Shown: positions 16,360 through 25,362, numbered from the stretch's first letter. The stretch is DNA of 37,458 bases from Verrucomicrobiota bacterium (GCA_021324235.1 JAJPJM010000175.1:1-37458), one strand, 5' to 3'. The notes: generated by a model from the letters alone, not told the origin. A program made the numbers and translations.

Positions 16360-17058
16360 GTGAAAACCAAACAATCGAAATTGCCCTTTGTGCTGGTAAA
16401 CATGGCGATGACGGCGGATGGAAAAATCGCCACCGCCAATCGTGCGGTATCATCCTTTGCCAGTGCCCGCGACCACGAACACCTGCTCGAACTGCGGGCG
16501 ACCGCGGACGCGGTGATGGCCGGTGCCCGCACGGTGGATTCCGCTCCCATCAACCTCGGGCCCGGCCCGGCCCGGTTCCGGCGGAAACGACTCATACGCG
16601 GCCTGGCGGAATATAATTTGCGGGTGATCGTCAGCCGTTCCGGTTCGATCAATCCCCGCGCGCAGGTGTTTCAACACCGTTTCTCACCCATTATCATCCT
16701 GACCACGCGCCGGGCTGGAGCCGATCGGATCCAGAGGCTGCGGGCGCTGGCGGACATCGTGAAGGTCTGCGGCCGGAACGAAATCAATTTCCGAGCCGCA
16801 TTCCGGTGGTTGCGGAAGCAATGGCGGGTGAAACGGCTGCTCTGTGAAGGCGGCGGTGAATTAAACGATGCCGTGTTCCGCGCGGGTTTGGTGGACGAAC
16901 TTCACCTGACCATCTGCCCGAAAATATTCGGCGGCCGCCGCGCGCCGACGATTGCAGATGGCAAAGGCCGGGCAAAATTGGAATTGGCAAGACCGTTCCG
17001 CCTGCAGTCGGCAACCCCCTGCAAAGCCGAATTATTCACAGGGTTTGCCGGGCGATAG
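16360..17058 (+). CDS. RibD C-terminal-type reductase (dihydrofolate-reductase fold)
   Basis: The product matches the reductase half of RibD, which reduces the ribosylamino-pyrimidine intermediate in riboflavin synthesis with NADPH. Key stretches are FVLVNMAMTADGKIA near the start, ADAVMAGARTV, LLCEGGGELND and LVDELHLTICPKIFGG. There is no N-terminal deaminase domain. GTG 16360 gives 232 residues and starts just before the conserved strand; the frame is open further upstream but overlaps queA. Such stand-alone proteins may be true riboflavin reductases or related pteridine/pyrimidine reductases, and the sequence cannot decide. It is probably co-transcribed with queA. Confidence 0.82.
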   Translation: MKTKQSKLPFVLVNMAMTADGKIATANRAVSSFASARDHEHLLELRATADAVMAGARTVDSAPINLGPGPARFRRKRLIRGLAEYNLRVIVSRSGSINPRAQVFQHRFSPIIILTTRRAGADRIQRLRALADIVKVCGRNEINFRAAFRWLRKQWRVKRLLCEGGGELNDAVFRAGLVDELHLTICPKIFGGRRAPTIADGKGRAKLELARPFRLQSATPCKAELFTGFAGR

Positions 17059-17085
17059 CCGTTAATCGATTCGCGGTTAAAGCCA

Positions 17086-17115
17086 ACGGGCAGGTTCCCT
17101 GCGAAACCTGCCCGT
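17086..17115 (+). terminator. Strong hairpin terminator after the RibD-type gene
   Basis: A perfect 11-bp stem, ACGGGCAGGTT (17086-17096) with AACCTGCCCGT (17105-17115), encloses an 8-base loop and is followed by a short T-containing tract (GTGTTTC). It lies between two convergent genes and could stop transcription in both directions. Confidence 0.75.
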
Positions 17116-17147
17116 CGTGTTTCTAACTGGTAATTTCAGCCTGGGTT

Positions 17148-20100
17148 TCAAGGCTGCCGCAAAATATAGAACTGCGCGGAATTGGTCGCCGGATACGGGG
17201 CGATGAACTGGTAGTGACCCGAGCCCGACGGGTTTTCGACCGCCGTGCCGACCACCGGCCAGGTCGCCACGGGCGCGGTCAGATTATTCGTCGCCAGTAC
17301 CGAGAAACTCAACCCCGTGCCATTGGTGAAGGAGAACGCCAGATTGCCACTGTTCAACGATACTCCGCTCAGCAGACTTTGGAAAGCACCGAGGGTCTGA
17401 ACCACCGTGTCACTGCTATATCCGGTCGCACCAACCACGATGGTTTTCAAACCCGGGCTTTGCAGCAGCGCGGATTGCGCCGGTTTGAACACAATCTGCC
17501 CGGATTGAGTGGTGTCATACGCCGCCGGCGGCAGGGTGAAACCATTTACCGTGATGCTCGTGATGTCGGAGCGCCAGGCCGGATCGTCGGGTGTGCTTGT
17601 GACACTGAACGGAATGCCCGCCAGGGCGCCGTTTTGCGCGGTAAGGATTGGCGGTGGGATCAGCTCGGCGGCATTGGCGGTCTGTTGCGGCACAAAGGTG
17701 AGGCCCTTCAGCGAGGTCTTCTTGCTGGCGGTATAGATGACATTGCTGGAAATGATGCTGATGTTTTGATTCCAGCCCGCCGCATCCCTAACCCGGACGA
17801 TGCTGTTGCTGCCGGTACCGCCGCTGCCCGTTGTGTAGAATAAATCGACACCGCCGTCGCCGTTGGTCGTGGCGAACAGGCCATCCACACCGGTTGAATT
17901 GGTGAACGAACCGTTGGCGGCCCAATTGCCGGCGACCATCGAATACTTTTTGATGACACCTTGCGTTCCACTGTTCTGATCGTTGATATACAGGATGTCA
18001 TACGTGCTGCCACCGTTCGTGGAAATCAGATAAAAATCCGATGCGTTGGGATCCGTGGTCAGGTTGTTGCCCACAGTCCCGTCCCATAAGCCGGTAAAGC
18101 TGTCAAAGGCAAGCTGATAAACCACCGGGATGCTCTGCCCGGCAACCGCTTTTTGGGTTTCGACGTAGGGAGTGCCGCCAAAGGTCTTTACCACCACGTT
18201 ATTATAGACGTTCAAGTTGGGCGAGGCGTTGGTTCCATCACCAAGGGTGCCTTCGTATAATCCGCCCTTGTCATCCACAATCCAGGTCTGGTCATCGTCC
18301 AGCACACAGGCGGCACGGGCCTGGCTGCCGCCCAGCGAGATTGAGGTATAATAGGCACCGATGGTCACCTGATTGGACCAGTTCAAGCTCGCGGCCGCCC
18401 GAGTAAGGTTGAGCGTTTCATCGGGAGTGGCCGCACTGCCATCAACAAACGCGGCAAAGCCCAGCAACGTCCCGTCATCGCTCAGCGCCAGCCGGCCGGT
18501 GCTTCCCGAGGATGACTCGCGCAGGGCATTCGTTCCCGTGGCACTGATGGGAACAATGTTGACCGGCGAGGTTTGACCGGCCTGGGAAGGATTGACTTCG
18601 ATGATGCTGAAGGTCGTGTTGTTGTCCAAGGTATCAATTTGAAGCACGGCCAGATTGCCAGGCGTAAAATGAACCGGCGGCGCGCCGATGTTGAAGGCAG
18701 CCGAATTGGTGACCGTTACGGGAGGGTAACCCGTCACGGTGAATGTGATAAACGCGTTGGAAACCGCGGACGAGCCATTGACCGAGGCGGTCAAATTGGT
18801 GAAGGCAAGAACGCCGTCGACGGACACCTGTGTGGTGTCTCCGCCCAAAGTCCAGCCTGCGGACCCACCGATGGACGCGGTGACCGAAACATTGGCATAA
18901 GGATTCGTGGTGCCGTTGCCGTATTGGTCCGAAACCTGCAAAACGGGATTGCCGGTCAGAGTGCCGCCGCTGGCTGAAGGGCCGGCGGCCTGAGTGGTGA
19001 TGGCCAGTTGAGTGGCCACTCCGGCGCCCAGTGGCTGGGAATACCTGGCCGTGCCAAATCCGTTTGCATTAATGCTGATGTTTTTAAGACCGCTCGACTG
19101 GAGCAGCGGGGATTTCGATGGCGTAAAGACAATCTCACCCGCAAGGTTGGTGGTATAGGCCGAATTCGTCAGAATCACGCCATTCACATAAACCGCGGTA
19201 ATGTTGGTGCGCCAGGCCGTACTGTCCACGAACGTGTTGGTGAACGGACCATCCACGGTGGCGTTGGGATCATAGGAAACCGTCGGCGGAAGATTCCCGG
19301 CGGTGCCACCGATGGACACATTGTCGAAACGGCAATTCCCGGACGAGTTGTTGTACGCTCCACCTGTGAAGTTCACACAGTCGCCGCCCGTCGCAGCATT
19401 GACAATCCTGATACCAAACTGCGGATTGTTATCCACCCCGGGAACGCCGGTAAAGTCGGCGACCATGTCGTTAAACCAGCCCTGGCCGAAGGTTTCAAAA
19501 AAGTAGGTGCCCACCACGGTATTGGGACTGGACGAGTTGGTCAGAATGTACGCGGGTTTGGCACCATAGAAGAGGGTCTGGGCCACCGTTGCCGTCAACC
19601 AGCCGTTCGTGGTGTAGAGGACACACATTTTTGCTTCAGCCTGGGTCGTAAAATAAATATCGAAACTGACCACAATGTTGGAATAACCGGCCGTACTGGC
19701 ATCAAACTCGGCACCTTGCGTGCCGATGGGAGCCTGGCTTGACCAGCCGTTGCCCGGAGCACCACGGATGCGCCAACAATACGATCCGCTGCCAGTGGAG
19801 GCGCCGCCTTGGGCGGTAATATCCGCAGAATTCGTGCTGGTCGTGCTGTTGTAGGAATTGTTCATGCCCTGGACATTGGCGCTGCCGAACCCGAGGGTCG
19901 CGGGCGGATTATTATCAAGCGCAACCGTACCCAAGGTATCAAAATCCCAGTCCGCGATGGTGTCAATCGACGTGCCCCGGATGGCCACGTTGTCAAACGT
20001 CCAGCTCCCGGAGGTGTTGTTGTAAATGGACCCGGTGGTATTCACGCAACTGGCTCCCGTCGAAGCATTCACCAGGCGGATGGCGAAGCTGGCGTTGTTG

Positions 20101-20696
20101 TCCACGCCGGAAACACCGGTCAAATCCACGACGATCTGGTTGTTCCAGCCGGCACTCAGTATGACGTATGAACCGATGACGGTATTGGGATTGGAGGGGT
20201 TATTGGCAATAACGCCGGCGGTGCCTCCGGACGTGATCGTCGCATTGTTCCAGGTGCTGCCATCGGTGGTGTATTGCACCAGCAAGTCGGCCTCCGCATC
20301 GGCGGTGGCGTAAACATCAAAGGAAACTTTGATTTTATTATACCCGAAAGTGCTGCCGGAAAACTGGGCACCTTGCGTGCCGATGGGAGCGTTCGTGGAC
20401 CAGCCGTTGCCACGACTCCCGGAGACGGTGCTGAAACCACGAATGCGCCAGCTATTGGCCCCGCCCGAGGAACTCCCGGCCAGGGACTGGACATCGGGGT
20501 TGCTGACGCTGTTGGTGTTGTTATAGGAATTATTCATGCCCAGGGCGCCGGCTGTGCCCAAACCGGTCGAGGGTGACGGACTCGAGTTAATGGCGATGGG
20601 CAGATTATCAAAAGTCCAGGCCGTAAGGGTGGTTTGGGCGTGTGCCGTGACGCAGAGCATCGTCGCCAAACCCAGAAATCCGAATAGTTTTTTCAT
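17148..20696 (-). CDS. Large secreted repeat protein, 1182 residues
   Basis: It has a clear signal peptide (1-20, cleavage after AHA). Two tandem copies of a roughly 215-residue module follow (about 25-241 and 247-465). Each begins with W(T/D)FD, contains WRIRG, APIGTQGA and YTT(D/N)G, and ends with RFDNV or TFDNV. Two copies of a shorter domain (about 490-558 and 1037-1104) share AWR(S/T)(D/N)IT, VNG, IVF.P and LLQS.GLK; they resemble the Shr-like/DUF1533 domain by pattern, which is uncertain. The middle looks like a beta-rich Ser/Thr/Asn-rich region. The protein ends in FYILRQP without a PEP-CTERM anchor. It is likely a surface or secreted beta-sheet protein; substrate and function are unknown. 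The low-charge, Asn/Thr/Gly-rich composition differs from nearby genes. Confidence 0.85.
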   Translation of the reverse strand: MKKLFGFLGLATMLCVTAHAQTTLTAWTFDNLPIAINSSPSPSTGLGTAGALGMNNSYNNTNSVSNPDVQSLAGSSSGGANSWRIRGFSTVSGSRGNGWSTNAPIGTQGAQFSGSTFGYNKIKVSFDVYATADAEADLLVQYTTDGSTWNNATITSGGTAGVIANNPSNPNTVIGSYVILSAGWNNQIVVDLTGVSGVDNNASFAIRLVNASTGASCVNTTGSIYNNTSGSWTFDNVAIRGTSIDTIADWDFDTLGTVALDNNPPATLGFGSANVQGMNNSYNSTTSTNSADITAQGGASTGSGSYCWRIRGAPGNGWSSQAPIGTQGAEFDASTAGYSNIVVSFDIYFTTQAEAKMCVLYTTNGWLTATVAQTLFYGAKPAYILTNSSSPNTVVGTYFFETFGQGWFNDMVADFTGVPGVDNNPQFGIRIVNAATGGDCVNFTGGAYNNSSGNCRFDNVSIGGTAGNLPPTVSYDPNATVDGPFTNTFVDSTAWRTNITAVYVNGVILTNSAYTTNLAGEIVFTPSKSPLLQSSGLKNISINANGFGTARYSQPLGAGVATQLAITTQAAGPSASGGTLTGNPVLQVSDQYGNGTTNPYANVSVTASIGGSAGWTLGGDTTQVSVDGVLAFTNLTASVNGSSAVSNAFITFTVTGYPPVTVTNSAAFNIGAPPVHFTPGNLAVLQIDTLDNNTTFSIIEVNPSQAGQTSPVNIVPISATGTNALRESSSGSTGRLALSDDGTLLGFAAFVDGSAATPDETLNLTRAAASLNWSNQVTIGAYYTSISLGGSQARAACVLDDDQTWIVDDKGGLYEGTLGDGTNASPNLNVYNNVVVKTFGGTPYVETQKAVAGQSIPVVYQLAFDSFTGLWDGTVGNNLTTDPNASDFYLISTNGGSTYDILYINDQNSGTQGVIKKYSMVAGNWAANGSFTNSTGVDGLFATTNGDGGVDLFYTTGSGGTGSNSIVRVRDAAGWNQNISIISSNVIYTASKKTSLKGLTFVPQQTANAAELIPPPILTAQNGALAGIPFSVTSTPDDPAWRSDITSITVNGFTLPPAAYDTTQSGQIVFKPAQSALLQSPGLKTIVVGATGYSSDTVVQTLGAFQSLLSGVSLNSGNLAFSFTNGTGLSFSVLATNNLTAPVATWPVVGTAVENPSGSGHYQFIAPYPATNSAQFYILRQP

Positions 20697-20766
20697 GCGG
20701 TTATTTTGTTCTTCGTGTTTTTGTTTTTTTGTATTGCCGTGACCTCTCCACTTCGAGCGAGGGGAT

Positions 20767-20808
20767 TTAATAATGGAAATGTGACGGTGTTATGACGCAG
20801 GCGTGACG
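20767..20808 (-). promoter_or_regulatory. Pho-box-like triple direct repeat with a candidate -10
   Basis: TGACG occurs at 20782, 20793 and 20804 on the plus strand, an exact 11-bp period; read toward the large secreted protein the units are CGTCA. PhoB boxes are 7-bp CTGTCAT-like direct repeats with 4-bp spacers, hence the same period. The two inner units align to the E. coli Pho box at 13 of 18 positions by eye. TATTAA (20767-20772) lies 7-10 bases downstream as a possible -10. It could serve either divergent gene; the unit orientation favours the minus-strand one. Confidence 0.5.
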
Positions 20809-20946
20809 TTTCGGAAAAGTTCCCCGGCTGGCGGCCCCGCTGATTTGTAACCCTAATGTCACCATCTCTCCTTCTTCTTGTCACAACCTCATTCCAAGAT
20901 GCGGCGATGGGACGTTCGCACCGCCGGAAGTTCGTTTTTTTTTATT

Positions 20947-21849
20947 ATGCATTTGAAACAGCACCGTGGTTTTACCCTCATTGAGTTGTTGGTGGTGATT
21001 GCCATCATCGCCATCCTGGCGTCGCTGCTATTGCCCGCGCTGACCCGGGCCAAAGCCCAGGCTCAGCAGATTGCCTGCTTGAGCAACCTGAAACAGTGGG
21101 GGCTGGCCGACACGATGTATGTGGACGACCACAACCAGATATTTCCCTACCCCAGATACCAGAGTTATGCCACTGCCGTCGATCAGGACAACCCGGGTTG
21201 GCTGTCCATTCCCACTTACCATAATCAAACGCCTCCTGAAGGCGACGATGTCTGGTTCAACGCCCTGCCTTCCTATGTCGCCCAAAAACCGCTGTATGCC
21301 TGGGCAACCAGTTCAACCATGGAGTTCCAATTTTACAGTTCCAGATCCATCTTCATCTGTCCGACCGCTTTTTCCCAGCCCATCAGTGCCGTGGACAAGC
21401 AGGCAGCTTCTGACAAGTATGACATGATTCCGGGTCAGCGCCCGCTGTTCAGTTACGGGATGAATTCGAAATCCGTGGCCAATGAAGAAATCAGCGTTGC
21501 GAGTGTCATCTTCAAAACCGGCATGGTGAAACGTCCCTCGGCCTTCGTGCTTTATTCCGACGTCCGCGACCGTTCCGCGGAGACACCTTATTATGGCGAT
21601 GCCGCCAACCAGATTCTCCTCGCCACGCCGCATGATTACACAACCCGCTTCTCTTCACGCCATGACCAGGGCGGCAACATCACCTTCAGCGACGGTCATG
21701 CCGCTTTCTTCAAGTACGGCTATGTCGTATCCGACGGCACGGCCATCCTCTCCAGCGGTCCAACGGCCGGCCAAGCGGCTCCCGCCGGTCACGACCCCGG
21801 CCGGGCGAACATCAATTGGGACTGCCAGGGATATCCGGTTATCAATTAG
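20947..21849 (+). CDS. Type II pseudopilin-like protein with H-X9-DG motif
   Basis: The N-terminus is a classic prepilin signal: a short basic leader, then [18 protein letters not shown] with Gly8 before the cleaved bond, Phe9, and Glu13 at mature position +5. The C-terminal half holds the H-X9-DG signature (His239, Asp249, Gly250) typical of the large families of such proteins in Planctomycetes and Verrucomicrobia. The product is 300 residues. ATG 20947 was chosen because it places the leader correctly; an upstream extension to 20878 has no support. It would be processed by a prepilin peptidase and act in the envelope. The role of this family is unknown. Confidence 0.88.
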   Translation: MHLKQHRGFTLIELLVVIAIIAILASLLLPALTRAKAQAQQIACLSNLKQWGLADTMYVDDHNQIFPYPRYQSYATAVDQDNPGWLSIPTYHNQTPPEGDDVWFNALPSYVAQKPLYAWATSSTMEFQFYSSRSIFICPTAFSQPISAVDKQAASDKYDMIPGQRPLFSYGMNSKSVANEEISVASVIFKTGMVKRPSAFVLYSDVRDRSAETPYYGDAANQILLATPHDYTTRFSSRHDQGGNITFSDGHAAFFKYGYVVSDGTAILSSGPTAGQAAPAGHDPGRANINWDCQGYPVIN

Positions 21850-21882
21850 TTTTTGCCGACATTTGTCTCCCCGATACTGCCG

Positions 21883-22665
21883 ATGAAATTCAATACGACT
21901 GCCATGACACGCTTTTGGTCATCCAACCACTCACGCGGAGGGGCGATCCTTTTCCTTTTCTCCCTCCTCGCCACCACCGCCCTGCGCGCTGACGACGATA
22001 CGATGTCGCAACCGGCTCCGGCGGTTCAAACCGGCGCGCTTCATTATCTCCGCGACGGCAAGCCCAACGCCCTCACGCTGCTTGCGCCGCCGCCGCTGCC
22101 CGGTTCACCCGAACAGGCCGCTGACATGGCGGAAGTCCGCGCCGTGTGCCATGCCGCTCCCAGCAACGATGTCGCCGTCGCGTTCACGGAAAAGAAATTC
22201 TCCATCTTCAATTTTACCCCGGCCATCGGCCCGTTCTTTGTCCCCGGCAAATTCCCCAAAACCGAGGCGTTCTTTCAACATGTGCAAAAAGACGCCGAGA
22301 CTGTGACCGACAACGCCAAGGATTTTTACAAACGGCCGCGCCCGTATGTCCTCGACCCCAGCCTCGCCTCCGGCAAACTGGAAAAGAGTTTCAGCTATCC
22401 CAGCGGCCACTCGACCGAGTCCATGGTTCTGGCGCTGGTGCTGGCTGAGGTTTTTCCGGACCAACACGATGCCATCATTGCCGAGGCGCGCAACATCGGC
22501 TGGCATCGCGTGGAAATCGCGCGGCATTACCCGACGGACATTTACGCCGGCCGCGTGCTGGCGCAGGCCATCGTCCGTGAAATGAACAAAAATTCCCAGT
22601 TCGAGCAGGACCTTGCCGCCGCCCGGGCCGAAGTGGCCCCGGCTGAAACCGCCGCCAAAAATTAA
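21883..22665 (+). CDS. PAP2-superfamily acid phosphatase (class A, PhoN-like), secreted
   Basis: The phosphatase signature is complete: K146-X6-R153-P154, PSGH (173-176) and R209-X5-H215-X3-D219, ending in the DIYAGR of class A nonspecific acid phosphatases. The serine normally before the second arginine is His208. A hydrophobic segment (about 20-34) before ALRADDD looks like a signal peptide, so it probably acts in the periplasm on organic phosphate esters. It is 33 bases after the pseudopilin gene on the same strand. ATG 21883 was chosen; ATG 21904 is equally possible and leaves the signal intact. Its stop codon shares TTAA with the convergent adenosyltransferase gene. Confidence 0.9.
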   Translation: MKFNTTAMTRFWSSNHSRGGAILFLFSLLATTALRADDDTMSQPAPAVQTGALHYLRDGKPNALTLLAPPPLPGSPEQAADMAEVRAVCHAAPSNDVAVAFTEKKFSIFNFTPAIGPFFVPGKFPKTEAFFQHVQKDAETVTDNAKDFYKRPRPYVLDPSLASGKLEKSFSYPSGHSTESMVLALVLAEVFPDQHDAIIAEARNIGWHRVEIARHYPTDIYAGRVLAQAIVREMNKNSQFEQDLAAARAEVAPAETAAKN

Positions 22666-23216
22666 GCGCGCAGCCCGGTGGCCGGACCGTTTTTCGATTC
22701 GGCCTGCCGGGCCAGCAGCCACAACAGATCGGAGAGACGGTTGAGATAAATGATGATCTCCGCATTCTTTAGTTCGCCGGTTTCCTTGAGCGTGCACACG
22801 CACCGTTCCGCCCGGCGACACACCGTCCGCGCCATGTCCAACGCTGCGGAATTCAGGGTGTCGCCCGGTGTCGCCCAGCCTTTGAAACTGACGCCCTGCG
22901 CCTCAATTTCCCGGACGAGCGCGTCGAGTTTTGCGGTCATCCCCGGCGTCACCACGGAATAACCGTCCTTCACATAACGCGGCAAATCCTCCGGCAGCAC
23001 CGCCAGTTCCCCCATCAGCCCAACGAGATCCTTTTGAATCGCCGGCAAACGCTCGCGGATAAAATTCTCATTGGCGGTCGCGCGCGCCAGACCGAGGGCG
23101 GCATTCAATTCGTCCGTCGCACCATACGCCTCGACCCGCGGATGATTTTTGGGAACGCGCCGGCCATACATCAACGCCGTGGTGCCGTCGTCGCCGGTCC
23201 TGGTGACAATACTCAT
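22662..23216 (-). CDS. PduO-type ATP:cob(I)alamin adenosyltransferase
   Basis: This enzyme transfers the adenosyl group of ATP to cob(I)alamin to form coenzyme B12. The 184-residue product starts with TRTGDDGTTAL (5-15, ATP-binding N-terminus), then VEAYGATDELNAALG (28-42), RTVCRRAERCV with the active-site arginine, and YLNRLSDLLWLLAR near the C-terminus. Size and motifs match the PduO family rather than CobA or EutT. It overlaps the convergent phosphatase gene by 4 bases through a shared TTAA. No B12-dependent enzyme or B12 riboswitch was seen nearby. Confidence 0.96.
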   Translation of the reverse strand: MSIVTRTGDDGTTALMYGRRVPKNHPRVEAYGATDELNAALGLARATANENFIRERLPAIQKDLVGLMGELAVLPEDLPRYVKDGYSVVTPGMTAKLDALVREIEAQGVSFKGWATPGDTLNSAALDMARTVCRRAERCVCTLKETGELKNAEIIIYLNRLSDLLWLLARQAESKNGPATGLRA

Positions 23217-23380
23217 GGTGATTAACTAATCCACGCCGTCCCCTCCTGCCAAGCAAAACTCATGGGAAACGTAATACAAAAGTAACATTCACTCCACCGG
23301 AACGTCACCCGCCTCGTTCTTAATCAGGGCGCATCGAACGGGAGATGCAGAGAACCCTGAACAATACGTGTAAAACATTT

Positions 23381-24238
23381 ATGAAACGAATAATTCTTCT
23401 GACATTAACCTGCGCACTGGTTGCGGTAACGCAAGCCCGGGCGCAAATCATCACCGCCTGGACCTTTGAAAACGACCCGGTCGCGGTTAACAACAGCCCG
23501 GCCCCCTCCACGGGTATTGGCACTGCTGGCTCCATTGGCATGAATATTTATCCAACCCCCAATATCGGTGTGACCACCGACGATGTCCTGGTCGGCAAGA
23601 ATTCAGACACCGGGGCGAACACCGTTGCGGATACCACCCAAACCTGGCGCATCCGTGCGCAGGCCGGAAGCAGCGGCGCCGCCAACGGCTGGTCGAGCGC
23701 GGCGCCGATTGGCACCCAGGGCGCGCAGTTCGCCGCCAGCACCGTCGGGTATAATTCCATCAATGTCAGTTTCGACTGGTATGCGACGACTCAAGGTGAG
23801 GCGAATATGCAGTTGGAATACACCACGGATGGTGTCACCTGGCACAACGTTGCGCTTACGCTCTCGGGGTCCGACGCCGGGTTGCAGGTTTTGTCCAATA
23901 GCGGCTCGGATGTCAATACGGTGACGGGGTCGTATGTCAGCGACAATATTTTGACCGGTGGTTCAAGCGCCGGACAGGATTGGTTCACCGGTCTGACCGC
24001 AACGATTACCGATCCGAACGCGGCCAATGATCCGAACTTCGCCATTGAAATGGTGAATGCGTCAACGGGCGCCGACGATGTAAGCACCCAGGGGACCGCG
24101 TTGAATAACACCTCGGGCAACTGGCGTTTTGACAACGTGGTCATCAGCGGCACACTCGCCGTACCGGAACCCTCCACCTTCGCCTTGATCGGATGCGGGT
24201 TCGCCGCCTTGATCGGGCTTCGCCGCAAATCACGCTAA
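23381..24238 (+). CDS. PEP-CTERM exported protein with the WTFD module
   Basis: The 285-residue product has a signal peptide (about 1-21, cleavage after ARA), one copy of the module found twice in the large protein at 17148-20696 (AWTFEND, SPAPSTGIGTAGS, APIGTQGAQF, YTTDG, RFDNV), and a C-terminal PEP-CTERM tail: VPEPSTFALIG, a hydrophobic stretch, then LRRKSR (261-285). PEP-CTERM tails are recognised by exosortases, which are not in this window. It is likely anchored or released at the outer surface. ATG 23381 is used because it places the signal peptide correctly. The function of the shared module is unknown. Confidence 0.9.
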   Translation: MKRIILLTLTCALVAVTQARAQIITAWTFENDPVAVNNSPAPSTGIGTAGSIGMNIYPTPNIGVTTDDVLVGKNSDTGANTVADTTQTWRIRAQAGSSGAANGWSSAAPIGTQGAQFAASTVGYNSINVSFDWYATTQGEANMQLEYTTDGVTWHNVALTLSGSDAGLQVLSNSGSDVNTVTGSYVSDNILTGGSSAGQDWFTGLTATITDPNAANDPNFAIEMVNASTGADDVSTQGTALNNTSGNWRFDNVVISGTLAVPEPSTFALIGCGFAALIGLRRKSR

Positions 24239-24254
24239 AAAAATTCTTGACCGC

Positions 24255-24288
24255 AACGCGCGCGCGCCGATGGGTTCGCGCGCGTTTT
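24255..24288 (+). terminator. Rho-independent terminator between two convergent PEP-CTERM genes
   Basis: AACGCGCGCG (24255-24264) pairs with CGCGCGCGTT (24277-24286), a 10-bp very GC-rich stem with a 12-base loop, followed by TTTT (24285-24288). It directly follows the plus-strand PEP-CTERM gene and may also affect the opposite one. Confidence 0.75.
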
Positions 24289-24323
24289 GGTTTGGCGTAC
24301 TGAGGTGAAGATTGCCCTGGCAG

Positions 24324-25277
24324 TCAACTTCGGATCCGATCACGCCTTAAGGCCAGAAAGATAATCCCACCCATCAAGGAATACAAAATGGCACCCGGTT
24401 CGGGAACGGAAACAATGAACGAGATGGAGGACGAAAAGTTATAATTATTGGGGAAGTTGGCGGTCAACAAGTTGTAACCGATATCCACGAGCGAGCCGTT
24501 GGCATTGGTTCCCCCGTATTGAAGCGTATTCAGGTCAATTCCCACCAGGTCCTGCACCAGGCTGGACGCGGAACCGAGTTGAATGCCGACGCCATACATC
24601 TGGGAACCCGCATTTTCCAGGGTCAACCCCGGGAAATTGGTCACCACCCCCATGAGCGTGGCCGCTCCGTTGACGGTACTGATACGAAATAGATCCGTAT
24701 TGGTGGCGTTGACCCCGGCGTCGGTGTCGTACAGATTGCCATCATAGTCAAAGCGTATGTTTTGTCCCGAATTGCCGATGAGGGTGTTGTTGAAATTGCC
24801 AACCAGCGTCGCATGGCCGTTAAGCGGGTTAACGGTATAAAGCGCCGACTGAGTCGCCCCGTACAGCGTGCCACCGGGAGAAACCGCGAGTGATTCGATG
24901 CCGTTGATATTGAATGCAACGCTGTTCAGGGTTGCACCATTGGCCGGGTTCAGGGTGACCAACGAAGATGAATTGATGATACCGTAGAGGGTGCCACTGG
25001 GGGCGGCGGCAACGTCGTTGAAAAGGGTTGAGCCTTCACTGCCCAGGCGTGTAAAATTCCCGTTCAGGAGGTTGATGGTGCCAAAGAGATTGGTGCTCTG
25101 ATTGAATTGCATCGCATATACCGTCTGCCCGGGCGAGGTTGAAACGAACAGCATCAGCCCGGCCACCACGCAGAAGGTTGTCTTGAGAAATGGCCGAACC
25201 AGCGGGGCCGAGGACTGTTGATGTGTCAATGACGCCGGTTTGCGCCATATTTGTATCGGCTTACATGGATTTGTCAT
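24324..25277 (-). CDS. PEP-CTERM exported protein with propeller-like repeats
   Basis: The 317-residue product has an unusually long N-terminal region (about 30 residues) before a hydrophobic signal segment and a probable cleavage near SPGQT. The mature part has repeats built on GTLYG, LVTLNPANG, LYTVNPLNG and LFRISTVNG, which look like short beta-propeller strands. It ends in VPEPGAILYSLMGGI, a hydrophobic stretch, then ALRRDR, a typical PEP-CTERM tail (about 291-317). The start may be internal, but no better ATG was found. It is convergent with the other PEP-CTERM gene and has no recognisable enzymatic motif. Confidence 0.85.
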   Translation of the reverse strand: MTNPCKPIQIWRKPASLTHQQSSAPLVRPFLKTTFCVVAGLMLFVSTSPGQTVYAMQFNQSTNLFGTINLLNGNFTRLGSEGSTLFNDVAAAPSGTLYGIINSSSLVTLNPANGATLNSVAFNINGIESLAVSPGGTLYGATQSALYTVNPLNGHATLVGNFNNTLIGNSGQNIRFDYDGNLYDTDAGVNATNTDLFRISTVNGAATLMGVVTNFPGLTLENAGSQMYGVGIQLGSASSLVQDLVGIDLNTLQYGGTNANGSLVDIGYNLLTANFPNNYNFSSSISFIVSVPEPGAILYSLMGGIIFLALRRDRIRS

Positions 25278-25362
25278 AAGTTTTCTACGGTTTCGGTTCT
25301 TCTGACTGCAACTTCTGAATAAAATGCGCCGGTGCGGCCTCTGCCTACAACCAGCGCGGTCA

